Assembly (NCBI GenBank): GCA_022843175.1
Contig: JALHOE010000010.1
Location: 1 to 64,000 of the forward strand
Direction of reading: 5' to 3'
Length of the DNA stretch: 64,000 nt
From: Deltaproteobacteria bacterium
Lineage (GTDB): Bacteria > Myxococcota_A > Polyangia > Polyangiales > JADJMO01
In this document: one piece after another, positions 49,688 through 60,901 of the stretch
Numbering within the stretch: position 1 is the first letter of the stretch
How the letters are laid out: each line of letters opens with the position of its first letter
Notes under the pieces: model-generated
What the model was told of the DNA's origin: nothing
The model's database searches: none
What the model saw: only the letters and a program-made list of their open reading frames with translations
Program-made: the position numbers and the translations under genes

Positions 49688-50659
49688 ATGCGCGCCATCC
49701 GCATCCATCAACTCGGCGGTCCCGACGTCCTGCAGCTCGACGAGGTCGACGAGCCGCAGCCGGCGCCGGGCGAGGCCGTGCTCGCGGTGCGTGCGGCCGG
49801 CGTGAACTGGGCCGACACCCACTTCCGCAACGGCAGCTACTTCATCAAGGCGCAGTTCCCGCAAATCATGGGCATGGAGGCGGCGGGCGAGATCGTCGCG
49901 CTCGGCGAGGGCACCACCGGGCTCGCCCTCGGCGACCGCGTCATGGCGCTCGGCGCCAACGCCTACGCCGAGAAGATGCTCGTGAAGCCCGCCTACTGCT
50001 TCCCGATGCACCGCGACCTCGACTTCGTGCGCGCCGCGGCGCTGCCGGTGCAGGGGCTCACCGCGCATCACTGCCTGTCGCTGTGCGGTCGACTCCAGAA
50101 GGGCGAGAGCGTGCTCATTCACGCTGCGGCGGGCGGCGTCGGCACGCTCGCGATTCAGCTCGCGCGCTCGATGGGCGCCGGCAGGGTCATCGGCACCGCC
50201 AGCGGCGACAAGCAGGCGCTCGTGCGCGAGCTCGGCGCCGAGGCCGTCGACGCGCGCTCCGAGGGCTGGGCCGAGCAGGTGAAGAACCTCACCGACCGCA
50301 AGGGGGTCGACGTGATCCTCGAGATGATCGGCGGCACCGAGCACTACCGCAAGAACCTCTCGGTGCTCGCGCACCTCGGTCGCATGGTGGTGTACGGCGC
50401 GGCGAGCAACGACATGAAGGGCACGATCGACGCGGTGCCGCTGATGGGCAAGAACCAGTCGGTCATCGGTTACTACATGACGTCGCTGCTGAGTCGTCGC
50501 GAGCTCTGCGCGCCGGCGCTCGACGACCTGCAGGAGCGGGTGGTGCGCGGCGACGTGAGGGTGATCGTCGGCCGCGAGGCGCCGCTCGCCATGGCCGCCG
50601 ACGTGCACCGCGAGATGGAGTCGCGCGCGACGACCGGAAAGCTCGTGCTGCTGCCGTGA
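49688..50659 (+). CDS. Zinc-less quinone oxidoreductase (MDR/QOR family)
   Basis: 323 residues. GroES-like N-domain: AGVNWADTHFRNG, MGMEAAGEIVALGEG. Rossmann NADPH domain: LIHAAAGGVGTLAIQLARSMGA (the AxxGxVG signature). No structural or catalytic zinc cysteine set, as in E. coli Qor. The family reduces quinones or enones with NADPH. The stop overlaps the GTG of the RNase HI-like gene. Confidence 0.88.
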   Translation: MRAIRIHQLGGPDVLQLDEVDEPQPAPGEAVLAVRAAGVNWADTHFRNGSYFIKAQFPQIMGMEAAGEIVALGEGTTGLALGDRVMALGANAYAEKMLVKPAYCFPMHRDLDFVRAAALPVQGLTAHHCLSLCGRLQKGESVLIHAAAGGVGTLAIQLARSMGAGRVIGTASGDKQALVRELGAEAVDARSEGWAEQVKNLTDRKGVDVILEMIGGTEHYRKNLSVLAHLGRMVVYGAASNDMKGTIDAVPLMGKNQSVIGYYMTSLLSRRELCAPALDDLQERVVRGDVRVIVGREAPLAMAADVHREMESRATTGKLVLLP

Positions 50660-51126
50660 GCGGGCGGCGCGAGTACCTCTGCTACACCGACGGCTCCTGC
50701 AAGGCAGGCGACGGCGCGCCCGGCGGATGGGGGTTCTGCATCAAGCCGCCCACCGGCGAGCCGATCGAGGGCTACGGCAGGGCCGAGGACACGCTCGCCA
50801 AGGTGATGGAGTATCGAGCCGTCGCCGAGGCGCTCGCGGCGCTGCCCGGGGGCGCGCGCGCCATCGTGTTCTCCGACAACCAGTCGCTCGTCGAGAACCT
50901 CGGCAAGAAGCTCGACTCGTGGCGCGCCGCAGCGTTCGCCAGGGTCGATCCGCTCATCGTCGACTGCGTGCGGCGCATCGACGCGGCGATCACCGGCAAG
51001 CAGCTCTCGGTGCAGTTCCAGTGGGTGCGCGCGCACAACGCCAACGCGGGCAACGAACGCGCCGACGCGCTCGCCGCCCGGGGCGCGCGCGAAGCGAAGG
51101 CGGAGCTCGCGGCGCGTCGGCGCTGA
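50656..51126 (+). CDS. rnhA: Ribonuclease HI
   Basis: 156 residues, GTG start overlapping the qor-like stop (GTGA). The DEDD catalytic residues are visible: Asp12 (YTDGSC), Glu52 (VMEYRAV), Asp74 (FSDNQSL) and Asp at ~137 (GNERADALA). It also keeps the His-containing VRAHNANAGNERAD segment. It cleaves RNA in RNA-DNA hybrids. A basic handle region is short. Coupled with an oxidoreductase for no obvious functional reason. It could be a paralogue if a more typical RNase H exists elsewhere. Confidence 0.87.
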   Translation: MSGRREYLCYTDGSCKAGDGAPGGWGFCIKPPTGEPIEGYGRAEDTLAKVMEYRAVAEALAALPGGARAIVFSDNQSLVENLGKKLDSWRAAAFARVDPLIVDCVRRIDAAITGKQLSVQFQWVRAHNANAGNERADALAARGAREAKAELAARRR

Positions 51127-51130
51127 GCGG

Positions 51131-51988
51131 CTACCCGAACAGCGCGCGGAACAGCGGGTCGATGCCGGGGGTCTGCTCGTCGAGGATCTGCTTCATGCGG
51201 TGCTCGACGCCCGGCTTCATCTCGGGGTGGGTGAAGATGTAGAAGCGCTTCTCGCGGAGCGCGCGGACGATCTCCTCGGCGACCTTCTCGGCGGCGATGC
51301 CGCTGTCGACGAGCTGGCGGAGCGCGCCGCCGAACTTCGCCGCGAGCGGGTTGTCCCCGGCGCCCGGCGCGGCTTCGGGGCGGTTGCGCTCGGAGGTCGC
51401 GATGTTGGTGCGAACGAAGCCGGGGCACAGGACCGACACCGCGACCTTCGCGTGGGCGAGCTCGAGCTCCTTGGCGAGGCACTCCGAGAGCGCGACGACC
51501 GCGTGCTTCGTCGCCACGTAGGGCGCCATGAACGGGGGCGAGGTGACGCCGGCGATCGAGGCGGTGTTGACGACGTGCCCCTCTTCGCCGCTCGCGATCA
51601 GCGCGGGGAGCAGCAGCCGGATGCCGTGGACGACGCCGTGGAGGTTGACGTCGATGGTCCACTTCCAATCGGTCTCGGACATCAGCCACATCGGCCCGCC
51701 GCCGCCCCCCACCCCGGCGTTGTTGCAGACGATGTGGACGACACCGAACGCCTCGAGCGCCCGGGCCGCGGCCGCCTTCATCGCCTCGGCGTTGGAGACG
51801 TCGGCGCGGATGGCGAGCACGGTCGCGCCCTTCGCGCGAAGCGCTGCCTCTGCCTGTTGCAGCGCAGCCTCCTCGACATCGACGAGCGCGAGCCGCACGC
51901 CCTCGTCCGCGAGGCGATGCGCGAGCGCGAGCCCGATCCCGCTCGCCGCCCCGGTGATCCACGCCGCGCGCCCCGAGAGTTGCTCCAT
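51131..51988 (-). CDS. Short-chain dehydrogenase/reductase
   Basis: 285 residues. TGAASGIG cofactor motif with Asp after strand 2 (LVDVEE) pointing to NAD(H); NNAGVGGGGGP; catalytic Ser in NTASIAG and Tyr-x-x-x-Lys in YVATK. The C-terminal RFYIFTHPEMKPGVEHRM is a pattern I recall from SDRs found next to acyl-metabolism genes. The ATG at 51988 fits the family N-terminus better than the start at 52024. Convergent with rnhA, 4 bases apart. Confidence 0.87.
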   Translation of the reverse strand: MEQLSGRAAWITGAASGIGLALAHRLADEGVRLALVDVEEAALQQAEAALRAKGATVLAIRADVSNAEAMKAAAARALEAFGVVHIVCNNAGVGGGGGPMWLMSETDWKWTIDVNLHGVVHGIRLLLPALIASGEEGHVVNTASIAGVTSPPFMAPYVATKHAVVALSECLAKELELAHAKVAVSVLCPGFVRTNIATSERNRPEAAPGAGDNPLAAKFGGALRQLVDSGIAAEKVAEEIVRALREKRFYIFTHPEMKPGVEHRMKQILDEQTPGIDPLFRALFG

Positions 51989-52083
51989 GGAGGCAGGGTC
52001 GCCGCCGCGCGGGCCCCTCGTCAACGCGCCCCATACAATCCTCGCGGCGACACGCTAAGGTCTGGAGGAACAACGGGTAGACG

Positions 52084-52677
52084 ATGTGGACCCTGCCGTT
52101 CGAGGCGCGCCCCGCCGCCTTCCACCACTTCCTCGCGTGGCAGCTCGCGCCGGGCGAGCCGATTTACCACGCGGCCTATGGCACCAGCGTCACCACCTTC
52201 ACCCGGGCGAAGGCGTGGGGCTCGCTCAAGTCGCTCGGACGCGCGATCAAGCAGCGGGGCGTCGCGCGCACGCTCGCCGAGGTCGCCGTGACCGCGGCGG
52301 CGGTGGCGGTGCTCCCCTCCGCGCTCGCCGAGGCCGAATGGGGCGGGGACGAACGCGAGGGTTGGTCGCCACCGGAGCTCGAGGGCGTGATGGTGGGGCT
52401 CACGCCCCATCGTCTGATCCTGCTCGCCATCGCTCGCTCGAAGTCGCCGGACAACCTCCGCCACGCCTACGCCCCGCTGTGGGTCGCGAGCCTCGGGCCC
52501 GAGCAGCTCGGCGAGCTGCGGGTGCGCATGCGCGAGAAGACGATCCTCAAGAACACCTTCGTCGTGCTCTCGATCGGCGAGGGCGAGGCCGAGGAGACCT
52601 TCTGGCTGGAGAAGGCGTTTCACCCGGACAACTTCGCGCAGGCGAAGGCGATTGAGGCGCGCCTCTCGGCCCTGTGA
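52084..52677 (+). CDS. Protein of unknown function upstream of a lipid kinase
   Basis: 197 residues. A mix of helices and strands, with a hydrophobic Ala/Val-rich segment at ~67-80 (AEVAVTAAAVAVLPSALA) that may be a buried helix rather than a span. GVMVGLTPHRLILLAIARSKSP and KTILKNTFVVLSIG look like strands of a small PH-like barrel. The stop overlaps the GTG of the diacylglycerol kinase-like gene (GTGA), so it likely belongs to the same function. No family recognised. Confidence 0.65.
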   Translation: MWTLPFEARPAAFHHFLAWQLAPGEPIYHAAYGTSVTTFTRAKAWGSLKSLGRAIKQRGVARTLAEVAVTAAAVAVLPSALAEAEWGGDEREGWSPPELEGVMVGLTPHRLILLAIARSKSPDNLRHAYAPLWVASLGPEQLGELRVRMREKTILKNTFVVLSIGEGEAEETFWLEKAFHPDNFAQAKAIEARLSAL

Positions 52678-53642
52678 GCGTGTATCCTCGCGGCCGCATG
52701 CTCGACGTCCCCGGTCGTCCGCTCCTCATCGTGAACCCCGCCTCGGGTGGCGGAAAGACGGGCAAGAACTTCGACTCGCTCCGCGGCACCATCGGCGACG
52801 CGCTCGGCCCGGTCCGGGTCGCGTTCACCGAGGCCCGCGGTCACGCGATCGAGCTCACCAAGCAGGGCGTCGCCGACGGCCACCAGCTGATCATCGCCGT
52901 CGGCGGCGACGGCACCTTCCACGAGGTGGTCAACGGCGTCATGGACGCGGGCGGCAAGGCGCGGGTCGGCCTCATCGCGCAGGGCACCGGCGGCGACTTC
53001 CGCAAGACGCTCGGCATCGACCATCGCCTCGACCGCTACCTCGAGGTGCTCAAGGCCGGCCGCACCCGCGCGATCGACGTCGGCCGGGTGCGCTACCGCG
53101 ACGCCGACGGCAGCGAGAGCTCGCGCTGGTTCGTCAACATCCTCTCCGCTGGTATGGGCGGGCTCGTCGACCGCTACGTCGCCGATTCGCCGGGCTACCT
53201 CACCGGCAAGGCCGCGTACTTCGGCGCTTCGGTGCGGGCGCTCGCGCGCTGCGCCGAGGGCCGCCTGAACATGCGCATCGAGAACGGCGAGGAGAAGCAG
53301 GAGCGCACCCTCCGCACCTACATGATCGCGATCTGCAACGGCCGCTTCTTCGGCGGCGGCATGAAGGTCGCGCCGATGGCCTCGCTCGACGACGGCAAGT
53401 TCGAGGTCGTGAGCATCGGCGCCTCGAGCAAGCTCGCGTTCGCCATTCACGCGCAGAAGATCTACGACGGCAGCCACCTGCGAGCGCCGAACGTCGAGCA
53501 CTTCCAGTGCACGAAGATCGACCTCGCGCTCGACAACACCGACGTGACCGACCGCTTCCTCAACGACGTGGACGGCGAGCCGCTCGGGGGCCTGCCGATC
53601 CATGTCGAGATCCACCCGCGAGCGCTTACGCTGCAGGCATGA
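52674..53642 (+). CDS. Diacylglycerol/sphingosine kinase family lipid kinase
   Basis: 322 residues from GTG 52674, with ATG 52698 as an alternative. Nucleotide-binding signs of the DAGK catalytic family: IVNPASGGGKTGK, GGDGTFHEVVNGV and GTGGDFRKTLGI. The C-terminal beta-sandwich (FEVVSIGASSKLAFA, HLRAPNVEHF and VDGEPLGGLPI) is complete and closes with the usual EIHPRALTL. It transfers phosphate from ATP to a lipid such as diacylglycerol. It is coupled at both ends with the unknown gene and a methyltransferase. Confidence 0.9.
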   Translation: MSVYPRGRMLDVPGRPLLIVNPASGGGKTGKNFDSLRGTIGDALGPVRVAFTEARGHAIELTKQGVADGHQLIIAVGGDGTFHEVVNGVMDAGGKARVGLIAQGTGGDFRKTLGIDHRLDRYLEVLKAGRTRAIDVGRVRYRDADGSESSRWFVNILSAGMGGLVDRYVADSPGYLTGKAAYFGASVRALARCAEGRLNMRIENGEEKQERTLRTYMIAICNGRFFGGGMKVAPMASLDDGKFEVVSIGASSKLAFAIHAQKIYDGSHLRAPNVEHFQCTKIDLALDNTDVTDRFLNDVDGEPLGGLPIHVEIHPRALTLQA

Positions 53643-54256
53643 GCTGGTGGTTCGCGCCGTTCTACGACGGCTTCATGCGCAAGTCCGAGGAAGCGTGCGT
53701 GCGGGAGTGGCGCAGGGCCCTCCTCGCCGACGTCGGCGGCGACGTCCTCGACCTCGGCGCCGGCACCGGCGCGAACCTGCCCTTCCTCTCGCGCGACGCG
53801 CGCGTCGTCGCCGCCGAGCCCGATCCGGCGATGTCCAAGCAGCTGCGCCTCCGCGCGCGCGAGCTCAACCTCTCGGTCGACGTGGTCACCACCGACGCCG
53901 AGGCGCTGCCCTTCGCGAGCGAGAGCTTCGACACGGTCGTCTCGACGTTGGTGCTGTGCACGGTCCGCGATCCCGAGCGCGCGCTCGCGGAGGCGAAGCG
54001 AGTCCTTCGCCCCGGCGGTCGCTTGGTCTTCCTCGAGCACGTCGCCGCCGAAGATCCCGGTCGCTACCGGCTTCAGCGTTGGCTCGAGCCGGTGTGGACA
54101 CCGCTCGCGGGCGGCTGTCACGTCACCCGACGCACCCACGAGTCGATCGAGCGCGCGGGGTTCACCATCGAGTCGCTTCAGCGCGAGAGCATGCGGAAGG
54201 CAGTCCCCATCGTGCGACCGAGCATCCGCGGCGTGGCTCGCCCGCGCTCCTCGTAG
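53639..54256 (+). CDS. SAM-dependent methyltransferase (METTL7/UbiE-like)
   Basis: 205 residues, ATGA overlap with the lipid kinase stop. Motif I is VLDLGAGTGAN, then VVAAEPDP, DAEALPFASESFDTVVST as motif II, and LRPGGRLVFLEHV. The aromatic N-terminus (SWWFAPFYDGFM) and the C-terminal WTPLAGGCHVTRRT are typical of METTL7-like and phospholipid or thiol methyltransferases. Context suggests a lipid substrate. Confidence 0.86.
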   Translation: MSWWFAPFYDGFMRKSEEACVREWRRALLADVGGDVLDLGAGTGANLPFLSRDARVVAAEPDPAMSKQLRLRARELNLSVDVVTTDAEALPFASESFDTVVSTLVLCTVRDPERALAEAKRVLRPGGRLVFLEHVAAEDPGRYRLQRWLEPVWTPLAGGCHVTRRTHESIERAGFTIESLQRESMRKAVPIVRPSIRGVARPRSS

Positions 54257-54267
54257 AGTAGACCGGC

Positions 54268-55671
<1,404 letters not shown>

Positions 55672-55721
55672 CTGTTCGCGCGTCCGGGCGGAGGCCGCAA
55701 CCGCCGAGTAGACTGGCCGTC

Positions 55722-57542
55722 ATGCGCGGACTCGCGGCCCGGGTGGCAGTGGTGGCGATCCTCGGCTGCTCGGCCAGCAAGGACGCGGGCGACGACAACC
55801 TCGATCCCGACGCGCGGAGCGCCGACGGGAGCACGATCGAGGGCGGGATCGACATTGACGGCGGCCTGATCACCGACTCCGCGCTCGACGGCAGCAAGAC
55901 CGGACCGCTCGGATGCAGCGGCGATCTGCAGAGCGTGACCGACGAGAAGGGGGTCGTGCAGAAGAAGTGCCCCTCCGATCAGGGCTGCTTCAAGGGCGAG
56001 TGCATCCCGGCCTGCGAGGCCGCGGCCAAGAGCAAGGGCAACGTCGGCTGCGACTTCCTCGCCGCGACGCCGTCGTTCTATCCGAGTATCACGCCGCCGT
56101 GCTTCGCGGTGTTCGTCGCGAACAACTGGTCGAAGCCGGTGAAGATCACGGTCAGCCGCGCGGGCACGAGCTACGACGTGACCTCGTTCGGCCGCATCCC
56201 GAACAGCGGCACCGACGCGGCCGCGTGGCCCACGGTGCCGGCCACGGGCGTGCCCGAGGGCCAGGTCGCCGTGCTGTTCATGTCGAGCGATCCGTCGTCG
56301 ACCAACGCCGGCTTCCCGCTCAAGTGCCCGGTGCCCCAGGCGGTCGCCGGCGGCACCGCGGTCACCGGCTCGGGCAAGGGTCAGGCGTTCACGATCAGCA
56401 CCGACGCGCCGGTGAGCGCGTACGACATCCTCCCGTACGGCGGCGCGCGCTCGTTCCTCCCGAGCGCGCAACTGCTCCTGCCCACGACGGCGTGGGGCAC
56501 CAACTACGTCGCGGTGGTGCCGCCGATCGTCGGCATGGGCGGGCCACAGTGGGGCCAGGTCGTCGCCTCCGCCGACGCCACCACCATCAAGATCAACCCG
56601 ACCCAGAACCTCCCGGCCGCGGGCGGGGTGCCGGCGGCCGCGAAGGGCGTCGTGTCGACGTTCACGCTCAACCGCGGCGAGGTCGTGCAGTGGCAGCCGT
56701 CGCTCGAGATGAGCGGCAGCATCATCAGCAGCGACAAGCCGATCGCGTTCGTCGGCGGCACCGGTTACCTCTGCCTCCGCAGCGGCACGTCCAGCGGCGG
56801 CGGCTGCGACTCGGGGCACCAGATGATCCCGCCCATCTCCGCGCTCGGCTCGGAGTACGCGCCGACGCCGTTCGTCACGCGCCGCGCCGATCTCAAGGAC
56901 GAGGCGATCCCGTATCGCATCGTCGGCATGGTCGACGGGACGTCGCTCAAGTACGAGCCCGCGGTCCCCGGCGCGCCGACCACCCTCGCGCGCGGCGCGG
57001 TCGCGTCGTTCGAGGCGACCGGCCCGTTCATCGTGAAGAGCCAGGACGCAGACCACCCGTTCTACGTCGGGCAGATGATGCCCGGCTGCAAGGTGACGGG
57101 CGGCAGCCGCCCCGGCGCCACGGTCTCGATCTTCGGCAGCATGACCGAGCTCGGCGACGAGGAGTTCGTCAACGTGCTGCCGCCGATGCAGTTCCTCACC
57201 AAGTACGTCTTCTTCACCGACCCGACGTACTCCACGACCAACCTGGTGCTCACGCGGGTGAAGGGGCCGGCCGGCTTCAAGGACGTGAAGGTCGGCTGCT
57301 CGGGCACCGTGTCGGGCTGGAAGCCGATCGGCTCGAGCGGCCAGTACGAGTGGGCCGAGGTCGAGCTCGTGCGCAAGGCCGTCGGCGTCGGCTCGTGCAA
57401 GAACGGCCCGCAGGTCGCCGAGAGCGAGGGCCAGTTCGGCCTCGTGGTCTGGGGCACCGACACCTACGCGAGTTATGCGTACCCCGGTGGCGGCAATGTT
57501 GGTTCGATCAACACCGTCGTGGTCGATCCGGTTCCGAAGTGA
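55722..57542 (+). CDS. IgGFc-binding-like lipoprotein
   Basis: 606 residues. Lipobox AILGC (Cys16) then an Asp/Gly/Ser linker. A short Cys cluster (CPSDQGCFKGECIPACEAA) is followed by a large beta-rich region with the IgGFc-binding N-terminal domain features: AYDILPYGGARSFLPSAQLLL, TNYVAVVPP, SGSIISSDKPIAFVGG and the closing YASYAYPGG. In Myxococcota these proteins are common as surface-attached factors of unknown partners. A stem-loop pair of dispersed repeats follows the stop. Confidence 0.83.
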   Translation: MRGLAARVAVVAILGCSASKDAGDDNLDPDARSADGSTIEGGIDIDGGLITDSALDGSKTGPLGCSGDLQSVTDEKGVVQKKCPSDQGCFKGECIPACEAAAKSKGNVGCDFLAATPSFYPSITPPCFAVFVANNWSKPVKITVSRAGTSYDVTSFGRIPNSGTDAAAWPTVPATGVPEGQVAVLFMSSDPSSTNAGFPLKCPVPQAVAGGTAVTGSGKGQAFTISTDAPVSAYDILPYGGARSFLPSAQLLLPTTAWGTNYVAVVPPIVGMGGPQWGQVVASADATTIKINPTQNLPAAGGVPAAAKGVVSTFTLNRGEVVQWQPSLEMSGSIISSDKPIAFVGGTGYLCLRSGTSSGGGCDSGHQMIPPISALGSEYAPTPFVTRRADLKDEAIPYRIVGMVDGTSLKYEPAVPGAPTTLARGAVASFEATGPFIVKSQDADHPFYVGQMMPGCKVTGGSRPGATVSIFGSMTELGDEEFVNVLPPMQFLTKYVFFTDPTYSTTNLVLTRVKGPAGFKDVKVGCSGTVSGWKPIGSSGQYEWAEVELVRKAVGVGSCKNGPQVAESEGQFGLVVWGTDTYASYAYPGGGNVGSINTVVVDPVPK

Positions 57543-57554
57543 GTCGCGGCGACT

Positions 57555-57609
57555 AGGCGCTCGCTGACGCGCGCGCCTGTCGAATAGGCGCGCGCGTTAG
57601 CGAGCGCCT
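57555..57609. terminator. Paired inverted 24-bp dispersed repeats (hairpin between convergent genes)
   Basis: Copy 4 (57555-57578, reverse orientation) and copy 5 (57586-57609, forward) of the 24-bp repeat are inverted with a 7-base loop (GTCGAAT). They pair over 24 bp with one mismatch. Placed between the stops at 57542 (plus) and 57618 (minus), they form a likely two-way terminator or mRNA end stabiliser without a T-run. Confidence 0.85.
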
Positions 57610-57617
57610 GGACGCCG

Positions 57618-58271
57618 CTAACACTTATTCGTGCACATGCACGACGGACCGCAGTCGAGCTTGGCGATGCCGGAGCCGACGGCGGTGCACTGCGCGCTGC
57701 AGGCGCCCGCGCCGCACGCGACCTGCGTGCCGTTGCACGACGAGAGCCCGCCGCAGGTCAGCGCGCACGGCGCGTTCTTGGGGCAGCGCATCTGCACGGT
57801 GCCGCAGCTGCTCGTGCCGGTGCACTGGAGCGCGCACGACGAGCTCTCGGGGCAGCGCAGGTCGAGGTTGCCGCAGCTCGACAGACCCGAGCACTCGACG
57901 AGGCACTTCATGCCCGGGGGACAGTCGACGCGACGCGCGCCGCACGACGAGAGGCCGTTGCAGAGGATGCGACACGCGTCGGCGGCGCAGCCTCCGTTGC
58001 AGATCTCGGGGCACTTGGGCGGCGGCGCAGTGGTGCCGCCCGGACAACCGGGGGCCGGCGCGTCCTCCTTCGGGGGCGGCGCCCCGTCGGCCTTGCTCGC
58101 GTCGATGTTGCCCGTCTCCGCGCTCGGCACGTCTCCGGTGTCGTCGACCACCGCGCCGTCGCGCTGCTCGGCCGCTGTATCGGGTCCGTCGATCGGCTCG
58201 GCAAACGCGCCCGCTCGATCGGCGCCGCCGCAGGCCATCAAGGTCCCCAGAAGCAAGAGCAGGCCCTTCAT
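57618..58271 (-). CDS. Cys-rich repeat lipoprotein
   Basis: 217 residues. Lipobox LMAC (Cys14), an Asp/Ala/Pro-rich linker to ~95, then four or five short repeats around Cys-x-Gly-Leu-Ser-Ser-Cys-Gly (CNGLSSCGARRVDC, CSGLSSCGNLDLRC, CTGTSSCGTVQMRC, CGGLSSCNGTQVAC). A disulfide-laddered small repeat is likely. It ends MCTNKC. Surface lipoprotein of unknown function, convergent with the IgGFc-binding-like gene. Confidence 0.8.
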   Translation of the reverse strand: MKGLLLLLGTLMACGGADRAGAFAEPIDGPDTAAEQRDGAVVDDTGDVPSAETGNIDASKADGAPPPKEDAPAPGCPGGTTAPPPKCPEICNGGCAADACRILCNGLSSCGARRVDCPPGMKCLVECSGLSSCGNLDLRCPESSSCALQCTGTSSCGTVQMRCPKNAPCALTCGGLSSCNGTQVACGAGACSAQCTAVGSGIAKLDCGPSCMCTNKC

Positions 58272-58321
58272 GGACGGGCACTATGTCACGCGCCCGAGAA
58301 TATGGCAGCGTCCCTCCGACG

Positions 58322-58651
58322 ATGGTCGTGAACCCGCTCGCCACCGGCGCGGTGTACCTGTGTCTGGCGCTGCCGCCCGCCGCCTACGCCGTGCGCCATA
58401 CGCGGAGACCGTGGGCCGCCGGGCTCTTTGGCGCGGTGATCGGCATGGCCGCCTCCGTGATCCTCAACCCATGGCTCCCGTTCAACTTCTGGGTCCACGC
58501 GCGCGACTTCATCATCGAGCCGTTCCTCGAGGGAAAATTGTTCCGTCACCCGAAAGAGGGCCTGGCGACGCTCGCGTTCCACGTGGGGGTGCCGGTGCTG
58601 TTCGCGATGGTGCTCTACCGCGTGCGCCCGCCGCGCGAGGAGTGGGAGTGA
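58322..58651 (+). CDS. Three-span membrane protein of unknown function
   Basis: 109 residues from ATG 58322, or 122 if the ATG at 58283 is used. Hydrophobic segments near 6-25, 37-55 and 84-102 of the shorter form, with FNFWVHARDFIIEPFLEGK as an amphipathic loop. No family recognised. The stop lies 7 bases from the convergent FIST gene. Confidence 0.6.
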   Translation: MVVNPLATGAVYLCLALPPAAYAVRHTRRPWAAGLFGAVIGMAASVILNPWLPFNFWVHARDFIIEPFLEGKLFRHPKEGLATLAFHVGVPVLFAMVLYRVRPPREEWE

Positions 58652-58658
58652 GCAGGGC

Positions 58659-59807
<1,149 letters not shown>

Positions 59808-59833
59808 CCGACTTGTGCTAACGCGTCGTGACC

Positions 59834-60901
59834 ATGTCGGACAAGCCCCGTGTTCTGGTCGTCGGCTGCGGCGGGATTGGCGGCGTCCTCACCGGGACGC
59901 TCAACGAGCACGCGCAGGGCCTGGTCGACGTCACGGCGCTCACCACCAACGAGGGCATCGCCGCGGCCGTCACGGCGCAGGGTTTCCGCGTGCGCGGCAT
60001 CGATGGCGAGCAGGTCTCGCGCGGCCCGATCGTCACGGCTCCCCCCACCGGTGCGTCCTTCGACTGGATCCTCCTCGCGACGCAGCCGCCGCAGGTCGAG
60101 GAAGCGGCGCGCTCGGTCGAGCACCTCCTCGCTCCGCACGGCGCGATGGTCTGCCTGCAGAACGGCCTGTGCGAGTCGCGCATCGAGCGGCACTCCAGAG
60201 ACGGGCGCGATCGCGTCGTCGGCGCGGTCGTCGCGTGGGGCGCGTCGATGCCCGAGCCGGGTCTTTACGAGCGCACCTCCGCCGGCGGCTTCACGATCGG
60301 CCGCATGGATGGCGCCGCGGACGAGCGCCTCGAACAGCTCGCCACCATCCTCGAGCCGGTCGGCCCGGTGACGATCACGCGAAACCTCGCCGGCGCTCGC
60401 TGGAGCAAGCTCGCGATCAACTGCGCGATCTCGACGCTCGGCACCCTCGGCGGCGCGCGCCTCGGCCAGCTGATGACCCACCGCCTGGTGCGGCGCCTCG
60501 CGCTCGAAATCATGACCGAGGTCGTCGCGGTCGCGCGGGCCGAGCGCGTGCGCCTCGAGAAGGTGTCGGGCACGATCGACCTCGACTGGATCGCGCTCAC
60601 GCCCGAGGAGCGCCGGAGCCGCGGCTCGGCGTCGCTCGTCGCCAAGCACTCCATGCTGCTCGCCGTCGGCGCGCGCTACCGCCGCATGCGCTCGTCGATG
60701 CTCGCGGCCATCGAGCGCGGTCGCACCCCCGCGGTCGACTTCCTCAACGGCGAGGTCGTCACCCACGGCGCGCGCCACGGCATCCCCACGCCGGTGAACG
60801 CCGAGTGCCAACGCCTCGTCCACGCCCTCGCCCGCAAAGAGCTGCAGCCGGGGTTCCCGGTGTTGCAGGCGCTCTCGGAGCACGTCGCTTCGCTGCAGTA
60901 G
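59834..60901 (+). CDS. Ketopantoate reductase (ApbA/PanE)-like NADPH enzyme
   Basis: 355 residues from ATG 59834 (a GTG at 59828 is also possible). NADPH motif VLVVGCGGIGGVLTG. The family core is present: LLATQPPQVEEAARS, LQNGLCESRIE, then the catalytic-Lys region RWSKLAINCAISTLG and the later EVVAVARAERVRL. The length is above that of true PanE (~300) due to the C-terminal segment. Many ApbA/PanE homologues act on 2-ketoacids other than ketopantoate. Not linked to other coenzyme A genes here. Confidence 0.82.
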   Translation: MSDKPRVLVVGCGGIGGVLTGTLNEHAQGLVDVTALTTNEGIAAAVTAQGFRVRGIDGEQVSRGPIVTAPPTGASFDWILLATQPPQVEEAARSVEHLLAPHGAMVCLQNGLCESRIERHSRDGRDRVVGAVVAWGASMPEPGLYERTSAGGFTIGRMDGAADERLEQLATILEPVGPVTITRNLAGARWSKLAINCAISTLGTLGGARLGQLMTHRLVRRLALEIMTEVVAVARAERVRLEKVSGTIDLDWIALTPEERRSRGSASLVAKHSMLLAVGARYRRMRSSMLAAIERGRTPAVDFLNGEVVTHGARHGIPTPVNAECQRLVHALARKELQPGFPVLQALSEHVASLQ

